From Aricia agestis (lineage: Eukaryota > Arthropoda > Insecta > Lepidoptera > Lycaenidae), in NCBI RefSeq assembly GCF_905147365.1, contig NC_056420.1, forward strand, positions 2,428,001-2,492,000: 64,000 bases of DNA, given 5' to 3'. Under the pieces are notes generated by a model. The model saw only the letters and a list, made by a program, of their open reading frames with translations. It was not told where the DNA came from and searched no databases. Positions 1-10,700 of this stretch are shown here, one piece after another. Within the stretch, counting starts at the first letter, position 1; each line of letters opens with the position of its first letter. A program made the translations under genes and the position numbers.

Positions 1-45
1 TTTGTGATTTAATTAAACATAATCACAAAGCATAATTTGCCAATC

Positions 46-107
46 ATCATCATCATCATCATCATCAGCCTATTGCCGTCTACTGCTGAACGTAGGCCTA
101 CGTTAGT
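46..107. repeat. (ATC)n tract and lepidopteran interspersed fragment
   Basis: A run of ATC triplets is followed by a short stretch (GCCTATTGCCGTCTACTGC and on) that I recognise as part of an abundant lepidopteran interspersed repeat. It lies in the intron upstream of the first visible exon of gene A. Confidence 0.5.
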
Positions 108-160
108 TAATGCCAAGAGATATGCAAATATTTATGCTAACATCTGAATTACTTTCACAG

Positions 161-1552
161 GCTTTCGGCGGTGAAGGTCCAATAGATATAGGAATTTTAA
201 AATTTACTAAGCATCCAGATTACAAAGCGCCCAAAAAGTACTATGATATAGCTATCATAGAGTTGGCAGAAGCAGTAAAGTTTACAGATACTATCCAACC
301 AGCTTGTTTATGGACAAAAGATGATACTAATGAACTTGGAACTAAAGCTACACTCACTGGGTGGGGTGTGATTGAATTAGGTAAGATAGTATTTGATGTA
401 ACAATATTATTCCTTATGACTGAAGTAAACTTCAATTAAACATTTTTATTAATGGAAAAATTACACTACTTGTTAAATTAAACAATTGACCATACAAAGT
501 CGTGAATGGAACTCACAACAAATAAATAGCTTTGGATGTATAAAAAGTAACAATAAAACATTTTTAACAATTTCTAGCAAGCAAAAAAACATCGGATGAA
601 CTACAAGTGGCAGATGTGAATATCATAGACTCAGGTCTGTGTGAATCTCTACTGGGAAGCTATTGTAATAGACTATGGTGTGGACTCAAAGATCAAATAT
701 GTGCTGGGAAATTAGAAGGTGGTGTAGATGCATGCCAAGTGAGTATAATATATTTTCAAGATACAAAACATTTTAAATTTTTTGAAAGACACAAAGCTTA
801 ATGTTATGTACTAGAGGTAGATGACCCGGTCAACTACTTTGTATCACTTCCCTCCTAATCATCACTGGACTTCAACGAATATAACATTAAGACTAAAATT
901 AGTCAAATTGGTTCAGCCGTTATCAAGTTTTAGCGTAAGTAACAAAATTAAAAATTCATTTCTATTTATATAGATTTTATTATGATAAGATTTAAAGTAA
1001 GTATAACTATATTTTATGAATGGCAGCTTACGAATAATAAAAACTAAGGAAACCTTATTTTCCTGTTCTGAGAAGGAAACGTAACTCCCATACTTCACCC
1101 GTTTTGAATTTTGTTCTTTTTCGCACACTAAAAATATATGGCAATAGCAACAAAACGCTAACACTCAAATTTACGAAATAAAGCCGTTGACATTAATTGT
1201 CACTTCTATATTTTTTTGCACAAAATTGTGTACCGAATACATGCATAAAGTATGCACGTATTTGGGTCACATTTTGTAGACTCGTGGACACATATTTTTC
1301 CCCCGCAGTTACTCTTACTCAGTTTTTATTATTCGTAGATGGCAGCCATTAAATTTGTATTTTTATTTGCAGGGAGATTCAGGTGGACCTCTACAGATAG
1401 AGATACCACTGGACTTTCCGTCGAAGAACAAATTTCATTACCTCATCGGAGTGACGTCGTTTGGAGTAGGGTGTGCGCGGAAGGACATACCTGGCGTGTA
1501 CATAAAAGTTGCCAGCTTTATTGATTGGATCGAACAAATTGTATGGGAATGA
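161..1552 (+). CDS. Trypsin-like serine protease A, 3' part (last three exons)
   Basis: The C-terminal half of an S1 (chymotrypsin-fold) serine protease; the signal peptide, pro-region and the exon with the catalytic His lie left of the window. Exons are 161-380, 578-738 and 1373-1552. Splice phases (0 to 1, 1 to 0, 0 to stop) match the last three exons of genes B-D, and the joined 561 nt gives 186 residues plus stop. Visible are the catalytic Asp (YYDIAIIEL), TGWG, the last-exon GDSGGPL with the catalytic Ser, and Asp six residues before that Ser (GGVDACQGDSGG), which predicts cleavage after Arg/Lys. The middle exon is one codon longer than in B-D. The protein ends DWIEQIVWE. A canonical AATAAA lies at 1586-1591. 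Intron 2 carries a hAT-like MITE. The gene converges tail-to-tail on gene B. The family is secure; substrate and physiological role are unknown. Confidence 0.93.
1028..1338. mobile_element. hAT-like MITE, family YTACGAATAATA (copy 1)
   Basis: Terminal inverted repeats start TTACGAATAATAAAAAC and end with TTTTTATTATTCGTAG. A perfect 8-bp target-site duplication ATGGCAGC flanks it (1020-1027 and 1339-1346), as expected of the hAT superfamily. It sits in the last intron of gene A. A second copy is at 5259-5467. No transposase is encoded. Confidence 0.85.
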
Positions 1553-1770
1553 AATAAGATTTAATTTTTAATCAAATTAAAACAAAATAAATTAACAGTA
1601 TATATTTTTTAATTAAATCTTAATAAAATACCGTTGGAATGTAGAGGAATTAATTATTATTAAGAAATAAGAGAGAAATTAATAGAAAAATGATAGGCAC
1701 GATAAAACTATAAAATTAAATCATTAAAGTTGTAGATTAATCGTACTTTCACATATAAAATCACATTCAT

Positions 1771-1811
<41 letters not shown>
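1771..1811. repeat. (AC)n microsatellite
   Basis: An uninterrupted CA dinucleotide run of about 20 units. Confidence 0.95.
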
Positions 1812-1812
<1 letters not shown>

Positions 1813-1984
1813 GGATTCTTTGCTATAATACATAACTGCACAATCAAGCATGAGTTTATTAGTTTTGAGCTAAAATTGTGTATTATAATTGTTAACTGTT
1901 TAGTATTTTCCTTCTTGTGTACTTAAAGTAGTTTTAATAATAACTTAAATAGTCTGTTTATAATATATAATAAGTGACTTCTGC

Positions 1985-2106
1985 GGTTTTTTAGGTATGG
2001 AAGAGCGTTGTTACCTGACACAGGCTTAGGCCTACTAGGTGACTTCAATCTTGTATCTTAGTAATGTAACTGTTTATAAGAAATAAAGATTATTATTATT
2101 ATTATT
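1985..2106 (+). mobile_element. LINE 3' end with (ATT)n tail
   Basis: A short sequence with paired TAGGCCTA-like motifs ends in AAATAAAG followed by (ATT)n, the usual 3' end of a non-LTR retrotransposon. Only the tail is present. Confidence 0.55.
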
Positions 2107-2666
2107 ACTATAAAATGCAAATTTAAGAGCTCACCTGAGTCTACAAATCAAACATCGTCCTTCTCTCTTCACACTCACGCCCGTCTTTCATATGCCAGGT
2201 GAAAAAGGACGACGCGGAATCATCGCCGAGTTAGTTTTACTTGAATAAAAGACGAACTATAATGATTATGAAAAAAGTGTTTTGAGCAAATTTAGGTTTT
2301 ATCAATACCTTTTTAGATATTAAAAAATATTAAAGAAAAGACAGCAAACTTCGAAGATCCAAGCAAAAATGTGTCTAAAACAAGGTTTTTTGTAAAAAAG
2401 AAACTATCGAGCATTTTTTGAGTAATCGTGTTTTCGTCTTGAGCATTTAATCTTTATGAACTGAAGTTACTTGTGTCAAAAAATCAGTTTTCTAGACCTT
2501 ACAGATTTTGAGATCTAGGTTAATGTATGTAGTCAAGTTAGGGTCATATGGGCTCTTAAGTTATTGTAGTGTTAAAATATAATATTTCAAAGAATATTAT
2601 TTCCGATTTCGCTATAGCCATGTAGATAACCATTGCCATGCCATGATAGTCATAACTTAAAAAGAT

Positions 2667-5600
2667 CTAATGGGTTATTGTTCCATTCCAAACGTGCTCT
2701 TCAATCCAGTCGATGTAGCTCGCTACTCTAGTGTATACTCCTGGCTGATTTCTGACACCACATTTGAAGCCAAATGATGTGATTCCAACCACCATATGGA
2801 TTGCCGAGTCGATTTGACCACTATTGAGTCTTACTTGCAGTGGACCCCCGGAATCGCCCTGAAAATGATGAACATGACCAATGCAACTATCGTTCTAATT
2901 CTATATTGACATACAAACTACGCAGCAAAATAAATAACTATATTCATGCTTAACTTTTAAAGTCGTGTCGTAATTATGGCTATATTATTGTTTACGGGTA
3001 TTTTTGAGACAAGTAAGTAATTTCCAAGGCCTACGATTTTTTTAAATGATATAAGGGGGCAAACGAGCAAACGGGTCACCTGATGGAAAGCAACTTCCGT
3101 CGCCCATGGACACTCGCAGCATCAGAAGAGCTGCAGGTGCGTTACCGGCTTTTTAATAGGGTAATAGGGGAGGGTAGGGAATGGAAGGGAAGGGAATAGG
3201 GGAGGGTATGGAAGGGAATACGGTAGGGGATTGGGCCTCCGGTAAACTCACTCACTCGGCGAAACACAGCGCAAGCGCTGTTTCACGCCGGTTTTCTGTG
3301 AGAACGTGGTATTTCTCCGGTCGAGCCGGCCCATTCGTGCCGAAGCATGGCTCTCCCACATATCCCAATTACCTCGCACAAAAATCTATAACTAAATATT
3401 CTGGGTCAATGTTAATAGCAATATTAATATTATGCAATATACGAGTACGTACTACATTTCCTTAAGTTTTTTTCTCAAACTTCCCTTGATACACTCCATG
3501 TAGGTAATGTATCGAATAATATTATACCTGACATGTGTCAATTCCACCATCCAGATTACCAGCACACATCTGTTTATCAGTGAAACCATTCCAGTGACGA
3601 TTGTAAAATGGCCTCAGCAAAGCGTCACAGATTATTGTATCGAGAAATTCGACATCAGCTGCTTGCAGAATTGAAGATGGTTTACCTGGTGAATGATACA
3701 AAATAACAATTATATTTTTATTTGTAATAATATGTATGGTGATTACGTCTACGCTTAACCTGTAAACTGTAACATCTAAAGTATGTCATTTAAGATATAA
3801 ATAAGATAGCTTTCAACAATTTCAGTTATAGTGATCCGATTTTAATGAATGTAAAAACTTAGTCAGTGACATGGACTATATAACTTGCGTGAATATTTTA
3901 ACTACGTCATTCATGTATTACCTGATTCGGTAGTTCCCCACCCAGTAATAGATATTTCACTTGTGGAACTAGGCAATTGATCAGCATGAGGCCAGACACA
4001 GGCTGGCATTATGAAAGGCGTGAATTCTATTGGAGTATCGACTTCTAATAATGCAATATCATCAAATTTCTTCGGCGCCTTGTATCCTGGATGTACGATG
4101 ATGTTCTTTATTTTAACTATTGTTGGTCTTCGAGTTTTTTTTCCCTGGAAATAAAATAATATACTTTAATTAATAGTCTAAACAGCTATATGTTAAAACA
4201 TACAGTCGTAACTCACCACAGTGTTCGAAATATTTTCAACGCCCAACATCACGACTTCTGGATCCCCGTTTACAATGTCAGACACAAATCGTGGAGACAA
4301 CTTGGTACAATGTGCAGCCGTCAGGAGGAACTTGTCACTTATGAGGCTGCCACCACATTTGAACACCCATTCCTTAGCGGTATCTTTACAGCGCCAACCG
4401 ACTGCTCCCTGAAATGGCAAAGAATTACAAATTTTATATATATATATATGACTCTTCCTGACATCTATTGGCGAATAATAATACTAGTTTGTTAGCAACT
4501 AATTGTTTTAACGACCAGCAGATGGCGTTATTAAGTAACACGAAGTCAATGAGTGTTTGCTATACCGAGCAAAGCTAGGTCATCCAGGTACTAATAATAA
4601 TATGTAAACAAGTCTTACTTCAAAGTTTAACTATTTTATCGGATAGTAAAATTAAGATTGAAGTAAGATACTGTTCTAATATTACATCAGATTCTATAAG
4701 TATATATAATATAATATTATGTTCTTACCATGTGAGGAAACTGAGCTATTTCAACATCGTGGCCCCCGTAGATAATGGGCAATTCAGCTAAATAGCCATT
4801 TTTTATTTCCATTGTATTATTTTGAGGATTCTGAAAAAGTTCCTGCATGTGACCTGTGGGTGTAAAATGTTGATGCAATGTACTAACTTACGTACACATA
4901 TTTTGTTTTGTTATTAAGATTTTGTTGTAATATAATATAATTTAATTTAACTTACAGTGCCATGCTTTGATGTTTCTTTGTTGTTGACTCTTCAGGCGCC
5001 AAACATATTCCTTGCATTCTGTCAGTATGTCAAAATTCCAAAACTCAAAATTACTTGAAGTGTAAATTGTAAAAATATATTATTTCAAGGTTTTGACTAA
5101 AACTTTGTTGCGTAGTTCAATGTGTGAAGAGACAGACAGACAGACTCACAACTCACAAGCTATCAAAATTATTATAATATGGTTTTACATATTTTTATTT
5201 ATACACCTTTCAACATTCTGTGTTATCATTATCATAATACCCTAAAACCTACGAATAATAAAAACTAAGGAATCGTAACTCCCATACTATTACCGTTTTA
5301 AATTTGGTTCCTTTTGATCTGTCATGTAACGTCAGCCTAGCACCGCTCAAGGTCACCTAAATTTTGCAAATGTATTGAAATGTGTACCCAAGGTACACTT
5401 TTTTGACAAGTATTGTGGAGTATGTTTTTTGACGGAGTTACTTTTCCTTAGTTTTTATTATTCGTAGCCTAAAACCCTAAAAACCATACAACATGCAAAC
5501 AATAAGGTATACTTACTTGCTTCACTCAAAGTTGTAAGTTTAGAGACATCGGGCTCAAGTGGTGTGAAAGGTTCACAAGGATCATTGTCTTCGTTTTTTC

Positions 5601-6721
5601 CGTAGTCTTCAAATAAGACATTTATGATATTCTGAAAATGGTTATTATACTAAGTACTCACGGCTTTCGTCCACACATTCAGCATTGCTTGATAGTTTTA
5701 TCTAAATCGATATATTCCATTCCATCAATCCGGCTCAATCCGGTTCCATCGATCCTTCGAGCGGCTCGATGCGAGCCTTCGAGCTGTCAGTTTTGCGGTC
5801 CACACAGTGAAAATTATTACTCGATTTGGAGTAAAACTATCGAGCATAAACATATGTGAGTACTTAGCATTAAGAGGAGTCCACACCGCCGTTTTTCCAT
5901 ACAAACGTTGTCCCCTGTTTCCTTCCTGGATAATGCCGGTAGATTTATAATTTTTTTCCTGAATATCTATGGCCATTAATACAAGGTTTTCTTTCCTTTC
6001 ATAATTTAGTTAATAAAAAAGATATGAACGTTCAAAAACCCAAAAAAATGGCCGGATTTGCCTCTGTGTGCCACCCAGAAAACAATACTGGCTAAAATAT
6101 ACTAAAAAACTAAAACATAGGAACACAGCTCAATTCATAATGAAAAAAGTACTTAAATCGGTTAAGTTTTGGAGAAGAAATCAGCGGACAACGAATCGAT
6201 GATTTTTTTAGAACTTTTGTCGTGTTGTCTCTATCGCGCTCTGTGGTGGGAGAGTTGAGATTGGTGAGACAGCAATACATTTTAAAATACCTATTTTTAA
6301 TTTCTCTAGCCCTTGGTGTATCCTCTTAAAATATTTTGTTAACTTTGCAGTCAAAGATGCGGTGTTACTTTTGTGTACATAATAACATTATGTACCATTA
6401 TGAGCGTTTTTGATTACAATAAAATAAAAATAGTAAAAAGTGGACAAAGGCCTATTGAAATAAAAAACAATATACTTACCTCTTGTTTTTCACGTTCTTC
6501 TTCCAGGTCGTCGAATATAGTTCGTTTTGATGTTTCTGCATTGCAAACAAAGTGCCCTGCATCTAAATTAAATCAGTAAGTAGGAATTTTATACGAAAAA
6601 TTGATGTTATTGCCTGATCACGCCATAAAAAATAGTTCATATCAAAATTAAAAAATTAGTTAAGTATACTTTTACCGATTATGTATGTTAAAATCAATGC
6701 CAAAATATGAATGTTAATCAT
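2667..6721 (-). CDS. Trypsin-like serine protease B (complete zymogen)
   Basis: A secreted S1 serine protease. Nine exons, in transcript order: 6721-6676, 6562-6480, 5631-5517, 5018-4956, 4853-4729, 4408-4217, 4144-3922, 3685-3528, 2858-2667. All have GT/AG borders and compatible phases and total 1197 nt, or 398 residues plus stop. The first exon is a signal peptide (MINIHILALILTYIIG). The pro-region (about 16-131) has four Cys (VCNAE, DPCEPF, KCKEY, WHC), not the six of a clip domain. The mature chain begins near IYGGHD, preceded by Leu-Pro-Ile rather than Arg/Lys. The triad is His177 (LLTAAHC), Asp237 (FDDIALLE) and Ser338 (GDSGGPL); Asp in GGIDTCQ predicts trypsin-like cleavage. Genes C and D share this exon plan and follow in the same direction. 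Similarity is to insect haemolymph cascade proteases of the snake/persephone type; that role is inferred. Confidence 0.94.
3037..3361 (-). mobile_element. SINE-like A-tailed element (copy 1)
   Basis: On the - strand it runs from a head starting TGGGAGAGCCATGCTTCGGC, through a B-box-like GGCTCGACCGG, a palindrome GCGCTTGCGC, a C/T-rich variable minisatellite and a conserved tail (CCATGGGCGACGG, GTCACCTGA on the + strand) to an A-rich end, seen as poly-T at 3037 on the + strand. It lies in the last intron of gene B. At least four other good copies are present. Confidence 0.7.
5259..5467. mobile_element. hAT-like MITE, family YTACGAATAATA (copy 2)
   Basis: Terminal inverted repeats CTACGAATAATAAAAAC and its complement are perfect over 24 bp. 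A perfect 8-bp duplication CCTAAAAC flanks it (5251-5258, 5468-5475). It is intronic in gene B and shorter inside than the copy at 1028-1338. Confidence 0.88.
5650..5867. mobile_element. MITE, family CTAAGTACTCAC (copy 1)
   Basis: Ends are CTAAGTACTCAC and GTGAGTACTTAG. The inner right arm GGAGTAAAACTATCGAGC matches the second copy at 41995-42370, as does the internal GAGCTGTCAGTTTTGCGGTC. The left arm is decayed. It is in an intron of gene B. Confidence 0.7.
5868..6332. mobile_element. Possible MITE with TTAAGAGGA ends
   Basis: The left end TTAAGAGGAGTCCACACC and the right end GGTGTATCCTCTTAA are inverted over about 15 bp. The left end resembles the sequence at 34260-34332 in reverse (TTTGTATGGAAAAAC and TATCCTCTTAA). 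It lies in an intron of gene B. Boundaries are tentative. Confidence 0.4.
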
Positions 6722-6753
6722 AATCGATACAACAACTAACATGAGGAACCAGT

Positions 6754-6767
6754 TACAGACTGAATAA
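6754..6767 (-). promoter_or_regulatory. Probable initiator of gene B
   Basis: On the - strand TTCAGTCTGTAACT matches the arthropod initiator TCAGT, about 37 nt before the start codon. Gene C has the same core (CTCAGTCTGGAACTT) at nearly the same distance. A TTTATAA sits too far upstream to be a standard TATA box. Confidence 0.4.
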
Positions 6768-6954
6768 TTATATTGAACGACGACGACGTGCCAAACGTAA
6801 GGTCAAAAGGATTATAAACCTGATATCCTACCCGTGATCAAAATATAGGAAATTAACATGGTATCATGATGGGTAAATTAAATTTAAAAAATTAAAAAGG
6901 TACACTGATGAAAAAAAATACATTTTTCCGGGAAAAAAAATATTATTATCCTTT

Positions 6955-7092
6955 GTCCTTTCCTTGAACATGCTTGAACTCAAAGTATCTCCATATCACA
7001 AGTTCATCAAAATTGGTTCAGCGGTTTAGCGTAAAGAGGTTACAGAGAGACAAACAGTATTTTTCGCATTTATAATGTTATAATAGTATGGA
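6955..7092 (-). mobile_element. Helitron-like/GTCY-type repeat fragment
   Basis: Contains AAAATTGGTTCAGCGGTTT, a remnant of the GACAGA tract and the end ATTTATAATGTTATAATAGT shared with other copies in the window (22.1, 23.4, 33.3, 36.4, 52.3 and 62.4 kb). Confidence 0.5.
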
Positions 7093-7593
7093 TGTTATAA
7101 ACGTCACATAAAATAACACACAATATTAAATGAAATCATCTTGAAGATTGTATAGAATTGATAGGGTGTATATGACATCACACCAATACATTATACAATT
7201 ATTAACTAGTTATGTTCTAGTCATCCTTACATAAATCATTAAGCATCAAGAAACAGATAAACAAGGCATTATTAAAAATGCTAAATACCATGAAGATGAT
7301 AAAGATGAATCAAGTACGTTTCCAAATCATTTTAAAGCGTTTGCAAACTTTGAACACCAACCAACTTTAAAATAGACAACGTTTTAAAAAAAAAAATTGA
7401 GTCAAATTAAAAACATAAAAACTTTTGTGAAAAAGTTAGTAATGCCTAGGTAATGCATTATACATTATAATTTATATCACATGCTTTTGATCTATAGGTA
7501 CAAACTAGGAGTTAAAAGCAGAATAATCTAAACTCTAAAGTTTAAAATAAAATTATTGCTTTTTAAATGACTTTATAGTAGCGGGATAAAATA

Positions 7594-7647
7594 TTAATTA
7601 AATATTAGTATGTAACTAGATTTAGTTACATACTAATATTTAATTAA
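7594..7647. repeat. Perfect hairpin, 24-bp arms and 6-nt loop
   Basis: Arms 7594-7617 and 7624-7647 are exact reverse complements; the loop is AGATTT. It lies about 80 bp beyond the stop codon of gene C, so it could be in that gene's 3' untranslated region. Confidence 0.95.
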
Positions 7648-7729
7648 CTTTATAATCATTAGTATATTAAGGAAAAATTAACAGAAATATTAAAAATAGT
7701 ATAATATTATTTTTCTACAATAATTTATA

Positions 7730-10700
7730 TTAAAATTTTGAAGTGTAATTCCAGACATGTTTTTCTATCCAGTTGACGTAACTTGCGACTCGAGTGTAGA
7801 CGCCCGGCCGGTCCCGTACACTGCATTGAATGCCAAACGATGTAACACCAACCACCAAATGTAAGGATATGTAATCATAGCCCTCAAGCCTTATTGACAA
7901 CGGACCTCCAGAATCTCCCTGGAAACATGCATTGGATCTTAAAATTTTCAAATCAGTTAAGCTTTTGTGAGATGGTTGTCTAGTAATGCTCAACAGCTGT
8001 GATTCCATTAATAGGTTGCATTTGTCAAACCTACAGATGGGCCAAATTATGAGAAAAAGCGTAAATCCAGTAGAAGATCCAAATCTAATATTTAGTGGTG
8101 TCAGAATAATCAGACATAGATAATAATTTACATTTTACTTACAGGACATTAGAAAAAAATCAGTAATTAAAGATAGAAAAATAATAAATGAAATAAACAG
8201 CCAACCGTTTGGGTATAATAAAATTGTAATTATTTTACTTAACGAGGTTGCAAGAACGGTGAGGAACATGAAGCGCAAGAAATCTCTTGGTCATGACTCG
8301 CTTAGTATTGAACATATTGTAGTCCCTAGGCAACACAGGAGTACTACCTTTGTAGTGGATTGTAAAATGTTAGAAAAAATAATTATACCTTGCAGGTATC
8401 AACACGTCCTCCTGGTTTACCAGCACACATTTGGTTGTCCGTAAAACCATGCCAGTTCCGATTGTGGAATGGTTTAAGTATATTGTCGCAAGTGTGAGTA
8501 TCTAGAATTTCTACATCTCCAGCTTGTAGGATTGTAGCCGGTTGACCTAGAAAATTAATATCACTATAGTAAAAGTACAAACTACTTTTCTATAAGTTTT
8601 GCTTAGAAGCGTTCCATTTGAAAGGAGCAAAAAATGGTGTGACATTATTTAAAGCCCATAAATTCTTTTACCTGTTTCAGTCTCTCCCCATCCAGTGAGG
8701 GTTACCTTTTTCCCAACAAGTGACATATCTTTGTGAGGCCAAATACAAGCAGGTTTGATGAATTCAGTAAATGCTATAGCTTGATCTACTTCTAATAATG
8801 CTATATCATTGTATTTCTTAGGTGACTTGTATTCTGGATGGACGATGATATTTACAATTTTAGCAATTTTTGGTTGCCTTCCCTCGTTTCCCTGAAAAAA
8901 ATGCAATTTCTTGTAAGATTATGAATTCATTAAAATCTATATATTTTGAAAATTTAAGTCCTTATTCATGTAAAACAACTTACGACATCATCTAAAATAT
9001 TTTCAACGCCCAACTTAACAACTTCTGGATCGCCATTGACAATGTCAGATACAAATCGCGGAGACAACTTGGTACAATGTGCTGCCGTCAGGAGGAACTT
9101 GTCACTAATGAGACTGCTGCCACATTTGAACACCCATTCCTTGGCGGTATCCTTACAGCGCCAACCGACAGCACCCTGATAAATGATTCAAAATTTAATT
9201 CAGATTTCAGACTTCTTAATATGAATGGAACTTATCCATTCAAACCATCCATCCAAACTGTTGAATATTTTGTGGGTGGTATTTATAAGTATAAATACCA
9301 CCAACAGTTTTGGTTTATTTGTATAAGATGTTTTATAAATGATACATTTTGTAAGATTTTTTTAAATTACCTACCATGTGTGGGAACTCAGCGTATTGCG
9401 CTTCCCGACCATATCCTACAAATTTTTCAGGAGTGTTACCATCATAAAGTTGTTCGGGTATATATGTTGCTAATGTTTTTTGAACTTCACCTGCAAACGT
9501 GACGAGGAATAAGGATCTTGGTGAACTAAAAATTCTACATTCATTTGTTTTCTATATTATTCTTTGTCATCAATTATTATTACTTTTTATATCATAGTTT
9601 TCTTAATATGATCATAGCTTAGTATTGTCGTCAGAATTGAAAAGTAAGTGGAATAAGTGGTTAACTTACATTTAAGAATTTTAGGCAGGCAATTATAATT
9701 TGAACAAACCTTGTTATTTGTTTTGTAACTACCACTTCATCATCTGTCATACATCTGGTTATACATAAAATCCACTTTTTTTTTTATTTCGTATTATTTT
9801 CCCGGCCCTAAAGCCTCCATTTATGCAAAAAACGAAAATTTACCAATTGTTACTTACCTACCTAGTTCATCCACTCACCATTTTAATTATTATTAAGTAT
9901 AAACTTTATAATTTTAGAAGTAATTAAAGCGAACTATTTAAACGTACAAACAAAGAGAATTTTATGAATTTACGTACTTATTGCAAAATTCTATACTCAC
10001 ATCTTTCCCGTTGATCCTCCTCCAATAACTGGTTTTTAAGATCCCACATATATTTCTTACATTCTAGACAAAAAGTAGATGCATTGAAAATTTAACGGTA
10101 CATGCTTTACTATAAAGTAAAGCATGCTTACTTAACTTACTGGCATAACATAATATTATATTTATTAAAACGGGTTTACATTATTTCAATCCAGCGCTAG
10201 AATGCTTCTGGAATAATGTAACCGGAAACTGGAATGCGCTGAATTGCATTTCAGTGCAATCTTGCGCTAGATTGGAATAATATAAACTTGGTATTATGTG
10301 ACTACATTAAAAAAGAACAAATTAAGGATTAAATTTTAATTAGATTATAGCTGTTGGACTTTGATAATAGTTATATGAAGTATGCCATTTATATATTTCT
10401 AACCATTTATTGATATAAAAAAAATATTCGACATATTTTTATAACGAAAAAGAACTTACTAATTTCACTAACAGTTTCCAAGCCCCTAACATCTGGTACA
10501 AGTGGTATGTATAAGGCGCAAGAATCTTCTTTTTCTAATTTTAATAAACTGTCAGTCGTGTACGATGGCATTGAAACATTCTGCAAATAAAACAAAATAT
10601 AATTATTAACCTACAGTTTATACTCACTTATAATAATTGAAGGCAGTTATAGATGATGCTGTGATTTACTAAAAAAAATTTAAATGTTTTTTTTTCAGCC

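Larger units (their letters stand above)
1553..2666. other. Intergenic spacer between convergent protease genes A and B
   Basis: The spacer contains the AATAAA of gene A (1586-1591), an (AC)n microsatellite and the 3' tail of a LINE (both listed separately). No gene was seen in the remaining AT-rich sequence. Confidence 0.6.
6722..7729. other. Spacer between genes B and C
   Basis: It contains the probable start region of B, a Helitron-like repeat fragment (6955-7092) and a perfect hairpin (7594-7647). Otherwise it is AT-rich with no recognisable gene. Confidence 0.6.

Noticed and set aside
3181..3465. Open frame across the SINE-like copy (also at 15461-15739 and 35234-35608)
   Set aside because: It lies wholly in the repeated element and its G/C-strand minisatellite; the same frame recurs in every copy, with no protein-like features.
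4190..4495. + strand open frame opposite protease B exon 6 (and 9077-9502 opposite protease C)
   Set aside because: Antisense shadows of the conserved catalytic exon; the - strand reading gives LLTAAHC with proper splice sites.
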